Source: Janthinobacterium rivuli (GTDB lineage: Bacteria; Pseudomonadota; Gammaproteobacteria; Burkholderiales; Burkholderiaceae_D). Taken from it: a stretch of DNA of 64,000 nucleotides. Below, one piece after another: positions 18,159 through 27,158 of the stretch. The stretch covers positions 186,001 to 250,000 of the forward strand of contig NZ_WFLJ01000003.1 in assembly GCF_009208735.1 (NCBI RefSeq). The letters run 5' to 3'. The translations under genes were made by a program, and so were the position numbers. Every line of letters begins with the position of its first letter. The stretch's first letter is position 1. The notes below the pieces were generated by a model, which searched no databases, was not told where the DNA came from, and worked only from the letters and a program-made list of their open reading frames with translations.

Positions 18159-19529
18159 ATGGCAATACGCGAAAATTTCACTTATACGGATATGGATTTG
18201 TGGCTCAATGAAAAGCGCGTCACGGAAATCGAATGCCTGGTCCCCGACTTGACGGGCGTGGCGCGCGGGAAGATCCTGCCGCGCGGGAAATTCACCCAGG
18301 AGCGCGGCATGCGCATCCCGGAAGCGGTGCTGGGCATGACGGTGACGGGCAATTACCCGGTCGACGATGGCGGCTACGACCGCGCCATTTCCAGCACCGA
18401 CCGCGACATGATCTTGAAGGCCGATCCCACCACCATCACCATGGTGCCGTGGGCCACGGACCCCACCGCGCAAGTCATCCACGACTGCTATTTCGCCGAC
18501 GGCATGCTGGTCGATTTTGCCCCCCGCTCCGTGTTGCGGCGCGTGCTGAAACTGTATGCGGACAAGGGCTGGAAACCGGTGGTGGCGCCGGAGCTGGAGT
18601 TCTACCTGACGGCGAAAAACACGGACCCGGACTTGCCCTTGAAGCCGCCCATCGGGCGCAGCGGCCGGGCCGAGACGAGCCGCCAGGTGTACAGCATCGA
18701 CGCCGTCAACGAGTTCGACCCGCTGTTCGAGGATATCTACGATTACTGCGAACTGATGAACCTGGACGTCGATACGCTGATCCACGAGATCGGCGCCGGG
18801 CAGATGGAAATCAACTTCCTGCATGGCGATCCGCTCGGCCTGGCCGACAAGGTCTTCTTCTTCAAGCGCACCCTGCGCGAAGCGGCCTTGAAACATGATA
18901 TGTACGCCACCTTCATGGCCAAGCCGATGGCCGGCGAGCCGGGCTCCGCCATGCATGTGCACCAGAGCGTCGTCGACGCGAAGACGGGCCTGAATATCTT
19001 CAGCAACGAGGATGGTTCGGCCGCGCCCATCTTCAAGCATTACATCGCCGGCTTGCAGCGCTACATGCCGTCGGCCATGGCCATCGTCGCGCCCTACGTG
19101 AATTCCTACCGCCGCATCGTGCGCCACACGGCCGCGCCCATCAACATCCAGTGGGGCCTGGACAACCGCACCGTGGGCTTCCGCGTGCCCGAATCGGGCG
19201 TGCAGGACCGGCGCGTGGAAAACCGCATCATCGGCGCCGATGCGAATCCCTACCTGGCCCTGGCCGTGACCCTGGCCTGCGGATACCTGGGCATGACGGA
19301 GCAGCTGGAAGCGACGCCGATGATGGTGGGCAGCGCCTACGACATGAAGTTCGAACTGCCGCAAGGCTTGCCCGAGGCCTTGCAGCTGCTGCGCGCGGAA
19401 GACAAGCTGCGCACCGTGCTGGGCGAGCGTTTCATCGACGTGTATGCGGCCATCAAGGACCTGGAGCACCAGGAATTCATGACGGTGATCAGTCCGTGGG
19501 AGCGCGAACATCTTCTGCTCCACGTTTAA
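18159..19529 (+). CDS. puuA: Gamma-glutamylpolyamine synthetase (glutamine synthetase family)
   Basis: This glutamine synthetase-like ligase (456 residues) would join glutamate to putrescine or another polyamine using ATP. The fold markers are VPDLTGVARGKILPRGKF near the N-terminus, EIGAGQMEINF with metal-binding glutamates, and the MHVHQSVVDAKTG and NSYRRIV blocks. It lacks the adenylylation-site tail of housekeeping GlnA. GAGGG precedes the ATG at 18159. A GTG ten codons upstream is not supported. Family and neighbours agree on a polyamine role, but the preferred amine (putrescine, cadaverine or spermidine) is open. Confidence 0.92.
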   Translation: MAIRENFTYTDMDLWLNEKRVTEIECLVPDLTGVARGKILPRGKFTQERGMRIPEAVLGMTVTGNYPVDDGGYDRAISSTDRDMILKADPTTITMVPWATDPTAQVIHDCYFADGMLVDFAPRSVLRRVLKLYADKGWKPVVAPELEFYLTAKNTDPDLPLKPPIGRSGRAETSRQVYSIDAVNEFDPLFEDIYDYCELMNLDVDTLIHEIGAGQMEINFLHGDPLGLADKVFFFKRTLREAALKHDMYATFMAKPMAGEPGSAMHVHQSVVDAKTGLNIFSNEDGSAAPIFKHYIAGLQRYMPSAMAIVAPYVNSYRRIVRHTAAPINIQWGLDNRTVGFRVPESGVQDRRVENRIIGADANPYLALAVTLACGYLGMTEQLEATPMMVGSAYDMKFELPQGLPEALQLLRAEDKLRTVLGERFIDVYAAIKDLEHQEFMTVISPWEREHLLLHV

Positions 19530-19541
19530 GAAAGGATCGCA

Positions 19542-21002
19542 ATGAGCACAACCAACAATCCGCTGGCGCCGAGCGCCGCTTTTGTCTCCTCCGTGGCGCA
19601 AAAGAACGCCGCGCCGCAGGTGTACGACACGGCCGCCATCCAGCAGATGGACTCGGCCCACTACCTGCATCCATTCACCGATTTCCAGGACCTGGCCAGC
19701 AAGGGCGCGCGCGTGATCGTGCGCGGCGACGGCGTCTACCTGTGGGATAGCCAGGGCAAGAAGATCGTCGACGGCATGTCGGGCCTGTGGTGCGTGAACG
19801 TGGGCTACGGCCGCACGTCGATCTCGCAAGCCGTGTACAAACAGATGGAGACGCTGCCCTTCTATAACAGCTTCTTTGGCACGACCAACGTGCCGGCCGC
19901 GCAGCTGGCGGCCAAGCTGGCGCAGATCTCGCCGCCGCAATTCCAGCACGTCTTCTTCACCAGTTCCGGCTCCGAAGGCAACGACACGAACCTGCGCATG
20001 GTGCGCCGCTACTGGGATATCCTCGGCTACAAGGAGCGGCATACCATCATCAGCCGCCACAACGCGTATCACGGCAGCACGGTGGCGGGAGCGTCGCTGG
20101 GCGGTATGGACGGCATGCACGCGCAGGGCGGCTTGCCCATCCCCGGCATCGCGCATATCGGCCAGCCCAATTACCTGGAAGCGGGCCACGGCTTGACGCC
20201 GGAAGCCTTCGGCATCAAGGCGGCCGGCTGGCTGGAAGACAAAATCCTGGAAATCGGCGCCGACAAGGTGGCCGCCTTCATCGGCGAGCCGGTGCAGGGT
20301 GCCGGCGGCGTCATCATCCCGCCATCGACCTACTGGCCCGAGATCCAGCGCATTTGCGACAAGTACGGCATCTTGCTCATCGCCGATGAAGTCATCTGCG
20401 GCTTCGGTAGGCTGGGGCGCTGGTTCGGCTCGGAACTGTTCGGCATCAAGCCCGACCTGATCACCTTTGCCAAGGGCGTCACCTCGGGCTATGTGCCCCT
20501 GGGCGGGGTGCTGGTGGGCGACAGGGTGGCCAAGGTGCTGATCGAGCAGGGCGGCGAGTTCACGCACGGTTTCACGTATTCCGGCCATCCCGTCGCCTGC
20601 GCGGCGGCGCTGGAAAACATCCGCATCATCGAGGAAGAGCAACTGGTGGCCAAGGTGGCCGAGGATACGGGACCGTACCTGAAACAGTGCTTCGGCAGCC
20701 TGGCCGGCCATCCGCTGGTCGGCTACGCGGACAGCTGCGGCCTGGTCGCGGGCCTGAACCTGGTGCGCAGGAAGGGCGCCACCGTGCACGAGAACGAGCT
20801 GTTCGACGAGGACCAGGGCGTGGGCATGATCTGCCGCGGCCACATGTTCGACAATGGCGTCATCATGCGCGCCGTGGGCGAACGCATGATCGTCGCCCCG
20901 CCGCTGGTGATGACGCGCGCGCAGATCGATGAAATGGTGGCGTTAATACGCCTGTGCCTGGACAAGACGTATGCGGATGTGAAAGCGAAGGGCTGGGTGT
21001 AG
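19542..21002 (+). CDS. spuC: Class III aminotransferase, putrescine/polyamine type (SpuC-like)
   Basis: This pyridoxal-phosphate enzyme (486 residues) is related to SpuC, the putrescine:pyruvate aminotransferase of Pseudomonas, which makes 4-aminobutanal. The cofactor lysine is K311 in DLITFAKGVTSGYVPLGG. The phosphate-binding SSGSEGNDTNLR segment is at about residues 141-152, and the Asp that contacts the PLP ring is in LLIADEVICGFGR. AAAGGA lies upstream of the ATG. Because no puuB oxidase is present in the cluster, this enzyme may supply the deamination step for free or gamma-glutamylated putrescine. That is inference. Confidence 0.9.
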   Translation: MSTTNNPLAPSAAFVSSVAQKNAAPQVYDTAAIQQMDSAHYLHPFTDFQDLASKGARVIVRGDGVYLWDSQGKKIVDGMSGLWCVNVGYGRTSISQAVYKQMETLPFYNSFFGTTNVPAAQLAAKLAQISPPQFQHVFFTSSGSEGNDTNLRMVRRYWDILGYKERHTIISRHNAYHGSTVAGASLGGMDGMHAQGGLPIPGIAHIGQPNYLEAGHGLTPEAFGIKAAGWLEDKILEIGADKVAAFIGEPVQGAGGVIIPPSTYWPEIQRICDKYGILLIADEVICGFGRLGRWFGSELFGIKPDLITFAKGVTSGYVPLGGVLVGDRVAKVLIEQGGEFTHGFTYSGHPVACAAALENIRIIEEEQLVAKVAEDTGPYLKQCFGSLAGHPLVGYADSCGLVAGLNLVRRKGATVHENELFDEDQGVGMICRGHMFDNGVIMRAVGERMIVAPPLVMTRAQIDEMVALIRLCLDKTYADVKAKGWV

Positions 21003-21020
21003 CTAACCCAAACGCAAGGG

Positions 21021-21051
21021 CTGGGGTCGTACCCTCAGGGTACGACCCCAG
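21021..21051. repeat. Perfect 31-bp palindrome after spuC (REP-like)
   Basis: The arms CTGGGGTCGTACCCT (21021-21035) and AGGGTACGACCCCAG (21037-21051) are perfect complements around one base. It resembles a second palindrome at 25667-25695 at the other end of the transporter genes; both have GGGGTC outside and ACCC/GGGT inside. No T tract follows directly, so it is listed as a repeat rather than a terminator. Confidence 0.75.
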
Positions 21052-21147
21052 GGTTTGCTCTGGGGTTGGTGTCAGTTTTTCACCCAAATAGACGCTAACT
21101 CAAGTTTTTTTGGACCAGAATCGCGGCAGTTCCGCTAAACTTCCATC

Positions 21148-21176
21148 CTGGCCGCTCTTTGTAGCGGCCAGTTTTT
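21148..21176 (+). terminator. Rho-independent terminator between spuC and potG
   Basis: Perfect 9-bp stem CTGGCCGCT / AGCGGCCAG with loop CTTTGT, then five T. It ends 35 bases before the potG start. Transcription from spuC should stop here, so potGHI needs its own promoter or anti-termination. A TTGACA sits at 21181-21186 but no convincing -10 box follows it. Confidence 0.88.
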
Positions 21177-21211
21177 CATTTTGACACCCTCTTACCCAGA
21201 AGCTACCCACA

Positions 21212-22360
21212 ATGACGATAGCAACACCAGCCGCGTCGGCCAGCGACGCCCCAGCGCCTTTCTTGCTGATTGATCAATTGGTCAAGGAATTCGATGGCGT
21301 GCGCGCCGTCAATGATATTTCCGTGACGATCAACAAGGGCGAGATCTTCGCCCTGCTGGGCAGTTCAGGTTGCGGCAAATCGACCCTGCTGCGCATGCTG
21401 GCAGGCTTCGAGACGCCGACGTCGGGGCGCATCGCCCTGGCGGGCAACAGCATCGTCGATGTGCCGCCGTACCAGCGGCCCATCAACATGATGTTCCAGT
21501 CGTACGCGCTGTTCCCCCATTTGTCCGTGTGGGACAACATCGCCTTCGGCTTGCGCCGCGACGGCTTGCCGAAAGCGGAAGTGGCGGCACGCGTCGAGCA
21601 GATGCTGGCGCTGGTGCAGCTGGGCCAATACGCGAAGCGCAAGCCGCACCAGCTGTCGGGTGGCCAGCAGCAGCGCGTGGCGCTGGCGCGCAGCCTGGCC
21701 AAGCGGCCGCAATTGCTGCTGCTCGACGAGCCGCTGGGCGCACTGGATAAAAAACTGCGCGAGCGCACGCAGATGGAACTGGTGAACATCATCGAGCAGG
21801 TGGGCGTCACCTGCGTGATGGTCACGCACGACCAGGATGAGGCCATGAGCATGGCCACGCGCATCGCCGTCATGAGCGAAGGGCGCATCCTGCAGGTGGG
21901 CGCGCCCGGCGAAATCTACGAGACGCCGAATTGCCGCTTCGTCGCCGACTTCATCGGCAGCGTCAACCTGTTCGACGGCCGCATCACGGAAGACGAACCC
22001 GATCACGTGGTCATCGCCACGCCCGACGGCGAGCACTATGTCTCGCACGGCATCACGGGCAACCTGGGCATGGATGTCTCGGTGGCCGTGCGCCCCGAAA
22101 AAATCGGCATCCAGGTCGTGCCCCCCGCCCTGGAGGAGCGCGCGTCACCAAAGGAACACGGCTACAACTGCGCCCAGGGCGTGATCGTCGCCATGGCGTA
22201 TTTTGGCAATGAAACCAGTTACCACGTGCGCCTCGACAGCGGCACGGTGGTGAAAGTCTCGCGCACCAACGCGGCCCGCCACGAGGCCGCGCGCCTCGAG
22301 CGCGAACAGCGCGTGTGGGTATGGTGGGATGGCGCCGACATCGTCGTGCTGACCAGCTGA
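21212..22360 (+). CDS. potG: Polyamine ABC transporter ATP-binding protein
   Basis: This ATPase of a putrescine/spermidine-type importer has 382 residues. It shows Walker [10 protein letters not shown], signature LSGGQQQR, Walker [13 protein letters not shown] and an H-loop histidine in [10 protein letters not shown]-terminal regulatory beta-barrel domain of the TOBE type (about residues 280-380) is usual for PotA/PotG. It starts the potG-potH-potI transport unit; seven bases separate it from potH. Normally a periplasmic binding protein gene (potF/spuD) sits just upstream, and none is present here. Confidence 0.93.
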   Translation: MTIATPAASASDAPAPFLLIDQLVKEFDGVRAVNDISVTINKGEIFALLGSSGCGKSTLLRMLAGFETPTSGRIALAGNSIVDVPPYQRPINMMFQSYALFPHLSVWDNIAFGLRRDGLPKAEVAARVEQMLALVQLGQYAKRKPHQLSGGQQQRVALARSLAKRPQLLLLDEPLGALDKKLRERTQMELVNIIEQVGVTCVMVTHDQDEAMSMATRIAVMSEGRILQVGAPGEIYETPNCRFVADFIGSVNLFDGRITEDEPDHVVIATPDGEHYVSHGITGNLGMDVSVAVRPEKIGIQVVPPALEERASPKEHGYNCAQGVIVAMAYFGNETSYHVRLDSGTVVKVSRTNAARHEAARLEREQRVWVWWDGADIVVLTS

Positions 22361-22367
22361 GGCCATC

Positions 22368-23297
22368 ATGACGTCCATTTTGCAATCGCTGCGTAACCTC
22401 GTCACCCTGCGTTGGGTCACTGGGCGCACGGCCGTCATCGCCGTGCCGTCGCTGTTCCTGGCGGCCGCCTTTCTCGTTCCCTTCCTGATCGTGCTGCGCA
22501 TCAGCCTGTCCGACATGGATACGGCGGGCAGTCCGTTCGGCGGCTTGCTGTCGTATGTCGACGGCATCGTCGTGCTGAAGGTGAAAATCGCCAACTACCT
22601 GTTCATCGCCGCCGATGAACTGTACCTGCTCACCTACCTCAGTTCCATCAAGTACGCGGCCATCACCACGGCCATCTGTCTGTGCATCGGCTACCCGTTC
22701 GCCTACTTCATGGCGCGCGCCAGGCCGTCCATCCGGCCCGTGCTGATGATGCTCGTGATGCTGCCGTTCTGGACCTCGTTCCTGCTGCGCGTGTATGCGT
22801 GGAAGGGCATCCTGGCCAACCACGGCCTGCTCAACGACCTGCTGCTCGCGCTGGGCGTGGTGAACGAACCGCTGCACATGATGAATACCTCGTTTTCGCT
22901 GGTGGTCGGCATGGTGTACGCCTATCTGCCCTTCATGATCCTGCCCCTGTACGCCAACCTGGTCAAAATGGACATGCGCTACCTGGAAGCGGCGGCCGAC
23001 CTGGGCGCCACGCCGCTGCAGGCGTTCTGGCGCATCACGGTGCCCCTGTCGAAGTCGGGCATCATCGCCGGCGCCATGCTGGTGTTCATTCCGTCCGTGG
23101 GCGAATACGTGATCCCCGAGCTGTTGGGCGGCCCGGAAACCCTGATGATCGGCCGCGTGCTGTGGGATGAATACTTCACCAATAATGACTGGGCCATGGC
23201 TTCGTCGGTGACGGTGCTGGTGGTCTTGCTGATCCTCGTGCCGATGGCGATTTTTAACAAGTACAAGACGGACCAGGACGCGGAGGAGCGCACATGA
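22368..23297 (+). CDS. potH: Polyamine ABC transporter permease PotH-like
   Basis: This inner-membrane permease (309 residues) has six predicted helices: one near residues 24-44, a long periplasmic loop, then five more. The cytoplasmic EAA loop reads YLEAAADLGATPLQAFWRITVPLS. It pairs with PotI to form the translocation channel. A long loop between helices 1 and 2 (DMDTAGSPFGGLLSYVDG) is typical of PotB/PotH. The 3' end overlaps potI by four bases (ATGA). Confidence 0.93.
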   Translation: MTSILQSLRNLVTLRWVTGRTAVIAVPSLFLAAAFLVPFLIVLRISLSDMDTAGSPFGGLLSYVDGIVVLKVKIANYLFIAADELYLLTYLSSIKYAAITTAICLCIGYPFAYFMARARPSIRPVLMMLVMLPFWTSFLLRVYAWKGILANHGLLNDLLLALGVVNEPLHMMNTSFSLVVGMVYAYLPFMILPLYANLVKMDMRYLEAAADLGATPLQAFWRITVPLSKSGIIAGAMLVFIPSVGEYVIPELLGGPETLMIGRVLWDEYFTNNDWAMASSVTVLVVLLILVPMAIFNKYKTDQDAEERT

Positions 23298-24145
23298 ACG
23301 GACGTACCTTTTTGCAGCGCTGGTTCGGGCGCGGCTGGCTCTCGCTGGGCTACCTGTTCCTCTACCTGCCCATCATCGTGCTGATCGTCTTCTCGTTCAA
23401 CAGCTCGCGCCAGGACATGGTGTGGAGCGGTTTTTCGCTGCGCTGGTACCAGGAGCTGATGAGCGATACGGAGATCATTTCGGGTTTCGGCCTGTCCCTG
23501 AAGATCGCCTTCATGTCGGCGACGTCTTCCGTCATCCTCGGCACCTTCGCCGCCTTCGCCTTGAGCAGCTACCAGCGCTTCCGTGGCCGCACGCTGTTTT
23601 CCGCCATGGTCAGCGCGCCGCTGGTGATGCCGGAAGTGATCATCGGCTTATCCTTGCTGCTGATGCTGGTATCCATGCAGAAGGTCTTCGGCTTCCCCGA
23701 GCGGGGCGTGCTGACCATCTGGCTCGGCCATACCTTGCTGGGCATGGCGTATGCGGCCGTGGTGGTGCAGTCGCGCCTGCAGGAAATGAGCAAGTCCCTG
23801 GCCGAGGCGGCCATGGACCTGGGCTGCCGCGCGCACCAGGTGTTCTTCCTCGTGACCCTGCCGAACATCACGCAGGCGCTGGCATCGGCCTGGCTGCTGA
23901 CGTTCACGCTGTCGCTCGACGACGTGGTGCTGTCGGCCTTTTTGTCCGGCCCCGGTTCGACGACGATGCCGCTGGTGATCTTCTCTCGCGCGCGCCTGGG
24001 TCTCGATCCGCGCGTCAATGCCATCGCCGCGCTGACCATCCTGGTGGTGACGCTCGCCGTGACCGCGTATGCCGTGATGCTGGCGCGCGCCGACCGCAGA
24101 CGCCGCAAGCAGATGTCCGCGGCCTATTCGGCGGATCAGGAGTAA
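23294..24145 (+). CDS. potI: Polyamine ABC transporter permease PotI-like
   Basis: This is the second permease subunit (283 residues). It has six hydrophobic segments and the EAA loop SLAEAAMDLGCRAHQVFFLVTLP. Its N-terminus (LSLGYLFLYLPIIVLIVFSFN) matches PotC/PotI proteins. Translation is coupled to potH through the ATGA overlap. The gene is followed 30 bp later by the aldehyde dehydrogenase, probably in the same transcript. Confidence 0.93.
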   Translation: MNGRTFLQRWFGRGWLSLGYLFLYLPIIVLIVFSFNSSRQDMVWSGFSLRWYQELMSDTEIISGFGLSLKIAFMSATSSVILGTFAAFALSSYQRFRGRTLFSAMVSAPLVMPEVIIGLSLLLMLVSMQKVFGFPERGVLTIWLGHTLLGMAYAAVVVQSRLQEMSKSLAEAAMDLGCRAHQVFFLVTLPNITQALASAWLLTFTLSLDDVVLSAFLSGPGSTTMPLVIFSRARLGLDPRVNAIAALTILVVTLAVTAYAVMLARADRRRRKQMSAAYSADQE

Positions 24146-24175
24146 GCTGGCGTTTTCACCTTGCAGGAGACGACC

Positions 24176-25663
24176 ATGACGGAAAACACCAGCTGGCACG
24201 CACGTGCCGCAGAGATCACGATCGATGGCCGCGCCGTCATCAACGGCGAGCGGGTCGCGGCCAGGTCCGGCCAGACCTTCGACAATCTGTCGCCCATCGA
24301 TGGGCGCCTGCTGGGGCAGGTGGCGCGCTGCGATGGCGCCGACGTGGATGCGGCCGTGCAGGCCGCCCGCGCCGCTTTTGACGACCGCCGCTGGGCGGGC
24401 AAGTCGCCGGCGCAGCGCAAGCGCACCTTGATCAAGTTCGCCGACCTGGTGCAGAAATACGGTCCCGAACTGGCCCTGCTGGAAACGCTGGACATGGGTA
24501 AGCCGATCAACTACAGCCAGAGCGTGGACGTGGGCGCCACGGCCAACTGCCTGCGCTGGTATGGCGAGGCGATCGACAAGGTCTACGATGAAATCGCCCC
24601 CACGCCCGCCAACAGCCTGGCCCTGATCACGCGCGAACCGGTCGGCGTCGTCGCCGCCATCGTGCCGTGGAATTACCCGATGATCATGGCGGCCTGGAAG
24701 ATCGCGCCGGCCCTCGCGGCCGGCAACAGCGTGATCTTGAAACCGTCCGAGAAATCGCCGCTGACGGCGCTGCGCCTGGCCGACATCGCGCTCGAAGCGG
24801 GCGTGCCGGCCGGCGTCTTCAACGTGCTGCCCGGCTACGGCAACGAGGCCGGCGCCGCGCTGGCGCTGCACATGGATGTCGATTGCATCGGCTTTACGGG
24901 TTCCACGCGCACGGGAAAATTGATCGTGCAGATGGCGGGCCAGTCGAACTTGAAGCGGGCGTGGACGGAATTGGGCGGCAAGTCCGCCAACATCGTTTGC
25001 GCCGATTGCCCGGACCTGGACAAGGCCGTGGCGGCCGCCGTCGGTTCCATCTTCTTCAACCAAGGCGAAAGTTGCAACGCGCCTTCGCGGCTGTTTGTGG
25101 AAGAGTCGATCAAGGACGCATTCCTGGCCAAGGCGCTGGCCATGCTGCCCCGTTTCCAGCCGGGCGACCCGCTCGATGAAGCCACCGTCATGGGCGCCAT
25201 CGTCGACGCCACGCAGATGAACACGGTGATGGGCTATATCGCGGCCGGCAAGCAGGAAGGCGCGCAGCTGCTCGGTGGCGGCGAGGCCGTGCGTGTGGAG
25301 ACGGGCGGCTATTACGTGCAGCCGACCATCTTCGGCGTGGACGCGGGCATGACGATCGCGCGCGAAGAGATCTTTGGGCCTGTCCTGTCGGTGCTGGGCT
25401 TTACGGATATCGCCGTAGCCATCAAACAGGCCAACGCCACGCCATACGGCCTGCAGGCGGCCGTGTGGACGTCCGACATCAGCAAGGCGATTCAGACGTC
25501 GCGCGCCCTGCGCGCCGGCACCGTGCACGTCAACCAGTACGACGGCGACGACATCACCGTGCCGTTCGGCGGCTACAAGCAATCAGGCAACGGGCGCGAC
25601 AAGTCCTTGCACGCGCTGGATAAATACACGGAGGTGAAGACGACGTGGATACAGGTGGGCTAG
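24176..25663 (+). CDS. puuC: Gamma-glutamyl-gamma-aminobutyraldehyde dehydrogenase (PuuC-like)
   Basis: This NAD(P)+-dependent aldehyde dehydrogenase (495 residues) would oxidise gamma-glutamyl-aminobutyraldehyde or free 4-aminobutanal to the acid. The catalytic residues are Cys300 in FFNQGESC, the general base Glu265 in WTELGGKS, and Asn166 in VPWNYP. AGGAGA lies five bases before the ATG at 24176. A TTG codon 15 bases upstream is rejected. It ends the polyamine cluster, directly before the palindrome at 25667. Confidence 0.92.
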   Translation: MTENTSWHARAAEITIDGRAVINGERVAARSGQTFDNLSPIDGRLLGQVARCDGADVDAAVQAARAAFDDRRWAGKSPAQRKRTLIKFADLVQKYGPELALLETLDMGKPINYSQSVDVGATANCLRWYGEAIDKVYDEIAPTPANSLALITREPVGVVAAIVPWNYPMIMAAWKIAPALAAGNSVILKPSEKSPLTALRLADIALEAGVPAGVFNVLPGYGNEAGAALALHMDVDCIGFTGSTRTGKLIVQMAGQSNLKRAWTELGGKSANIVCADCPDLDKAVAAAVGSIFFNQGESCNAPSRLFVEESIKDAFLAKALAMLPRFQPGDPLDEATVMGAIVDATQMNTVMGYIAAGKQEGAQLLGGGEAVRVETGGYYVQPTIFGVDAGMTIAREEIFGPVLSVLGFTDIAVAIKQANATPYGLQAAVWTSDISKAIQTSRALRAGTVHVNQYDGDDITVPFGGYKQSGNGRDKSLHALDKYTEVKTTWIQVG

Positions 25664-25666
25664 GTC

Positions 25667-25695
25667 CGGGGTCAGACCCAGCGGGTCTGACCCCG
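25667..25695. repeat. Palindrome between convergent puuC and panB (REP-like, possible two-way terminator)
   Basis: The arms CGGGGTCAGACCC (25667-25679) and GGGTCTGACCCCG (25683-25695) are perfect complements with loop AGC. It fills almost the whole gap between two convergent genes, with stop codons at 25663 and 25697. It shares the outer GGGGTC and inner ACCC with the palindrome at 21021. Confidence 0.75.
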
Positions 25696-25696
25696 A

Positions 25697-26572
25697 TCAG
25701 AAGCAGTGTTCCAGCGCCGGGAAACTGCCATCCTTGACGGCCTTGACGTAGCCAATGACGGCGTCGTCGATGCTGGCCGCGCCTTCCATGAAGTTGCGCA
25801 CGAAGCGCGCCTTGCGGCCTGGGAACACGCCCAGCATGTCGTGCATGACGAGCACCTGGCCCGAGCAGTCGGGACCGGCGCCGATGCCGATGGTGGGGAT
25901 CGTCAGCATCTCGGTCACTTCCTTGCCCAGCTGCGACGGCATCGCTTCCATCAGCACGATGGCGGCGCCCGCGTTCTGCAGCGTCAGCGCGTCGTTCTTC
26001 AGCTCCGTGGCGCTTTCCGTGCTCTTGCCCTGCACTTTATAGCCGCCCAGCTGGTGCACGAATTGCGGCGTCAGGCCGATGTGGGCGCAGATGGGGATGC
26101 CGCGCTCGGTGAGGAAACGGACGATCTCGGCCAGCCAGGCGCCGCCTTCGATCTTGATCATGTGCGCGCCAGCCTGCATCAGGATGACGGCATTCGCGTA
26201 CGCCGTCTCGGGCGTGGCATAGGCGCCGAACGGCAGGTCGGCGAGGATCATGGCGGACTTGCTGCCGCGCGCCACGGCAGCCGTGTGGTAGGCCAGTTCG
26301 GCCACGGTGACGGGCAGGGTGGAGTTGTGGCCGTTGCAGACCATGCCGAGCGAATCGCCGATCAGCAGGATCTCCACGCCGCAGCGGTCCATCAGGGACG
26401 CGAAGCTGGCGTCATAGCAGGTCAGCATGGTGATCTTTTCGCCGGCTGCGCGCAGCGTAGCCAGGGTGTGGATGGTCACGGCCTTGTTGGCGACAGGCTT
26501 GGATGGCGCCGGCGCCGGCGTGGCGGCCTTGTCTTTTGCGGCCAGATCTGTTCCTTGCAAATAAGCGGACAT
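25697..26572 (-). CDS. panB: 3-methyl-2-oxobutanoate hydroxymethyltransferase
   Basis: PanB adds a hydroxymethyl group from methylene-tetrahydrofolate to 2-oxoisovalerate, giving ketopantoate for pantothenate and CoA. The protein has 291 residues. After an Ala/Pro-rich N-terminal extension of about 30 residues comes the usual core: [32 protein letters not shown] with metal-binding Asp, KIEGG, and [10 protein letters not shown]. It lies downstream of folK on the same strand, an association common in beta-proteobacteria. Upstream (26611-26640) ACGCCGC and GCGGCGT flank a TACACT box on the minus strand, a plausible promoter. Confidence 0.96.
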   Translation of the reverse strand: MSAYLQGTDLAAKDKAATPAPAPSKPVANKAVTIHTLATLRAAGEKITMLTCYDASFASLMDRCGVEILLIGDSLGMVCNGHNSTLPVTVAELAYHTAAVARGSKSAMILADLPFGAYATPETAYANAVILMQAGAHMIKIEGGAWLAEIVRFLTERGIPICAHIGLTPQFVHQLGGYKVQGKSTESATELKNDALTLQNAGAAIVLMEAMPSQLGKEVTEMLTIPTIGIGAGPDCSGQVLVMHDMLGVFPGRKARFVRNFMEGAASIDDAVIGYVKAVKDGSFPALEHCF

Positions 26573-26681
26573 AGGTATTCTCTAGAGTGAAAGGGGGTGA
26601 TGCGATTGCGACGCCGCTAGTGTAGTACTTTATGCGGCGTGCTGCAGGAGCGGCATTGTAGTGTATGTCTGGAGCCGTGGC

Positions 26682-27158
26682 TCAGAGCTGGCGGATGGCC
26701 TGGTCGGCGACGCTTGCCAGGTAGTCCTGCGCCGGCCCGCGTCCCGGCACGACGATGGCGGGCGCCAGGGCCAGCAGCGGCACCAGCACGAAGGCGCGCT
26801 CGGTGATGCGCGGATGGGGCACCGTCAGGGTGGCGCTGGCGATCCGTGCATCGCCGTACAGCAGCAAGTCCAGGTCCAGGGTGCGCGGGGCGTTGCGGTA
26901 GGGCCGCTCGCGCCCGTGCGCCGCCTCGATGGCGTGCAGGGCCAGCAGCAGTTCCTCCGCCGGCAGGGTGGTCGTGATGCGCGCCACGGCGTTGATGTAG
27001 TCGTCACCGCTAGCATCGATGGGCGCCGTGCGGTAGCTGGCCGAGGCGTCGATCAGCGAGGCGCCGGGCAGACGCGCCAGGCGGGCGATGGCGTCCTGCA
27101 CGTTGGCGCGCGCGTCGCCCAGGTTGGCCCCGATGCCGATGTAAGCAACTACTGTCAT
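26682..27158 (-). CDS. folK: 2-amino-4-hydroxy-6-hydroxymethyldihydropteridine diphosphokinase
   Basis: FolK (HPPK) transfers pyrophosphate from ATP to 6-hydroxymethyl-7,8-dihydropterin in folate synthesis. The protein has 158 residues, the family's usual size. Visible motifs are AYIGIGANLGD at the N-terminus, the pterin-loop segment GREPYRNAPRT in the form GRERPYRNAPRTLDLDLLLY with the two metal-binding aspartates, and VPHPRITERAFVLVPL. Its ATG overlaps the pcnB stop by one base (TAATG), so translation is probably coupled. Confidence 0.96.
   Translation of the reverse strand: MTVVAYIGIGANLGDARANVQDAIARLARLPGASLIDASASYRTAPIDASGDDYINAVARITTTLPAEELLLALHAIEAAHGRERPYRNAPRTLDLDLLLYGDARIASATLTVPHPRITERAFVLVPLLALAPAIVVPGRGPAQDYLASVADQAIRQL

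Noticed and set aside
17832..20843. Open frame of 1003 codons on the minus strand across puuD, puuA and spuC
   Set aside because: It is the antisense shadow of three well-conserved genes in G+C-rich DNA. Its translation is low-complexity His/Arg/Ala/Val-rich with no recognisable domain.
21181..21209. TTGACA with TACCCA as a potG promoter
   Set aside because: The -35 is perfect, but the -10 matches only two of six positions and the start site would fall inside the coding region.
23648..25582. Open frame of 644 codons on the minus strand opposite potI and puuC
   Set aside because: Coding shadow of potI and puuC, whose catalytic residues and overlaps fix the real strand.
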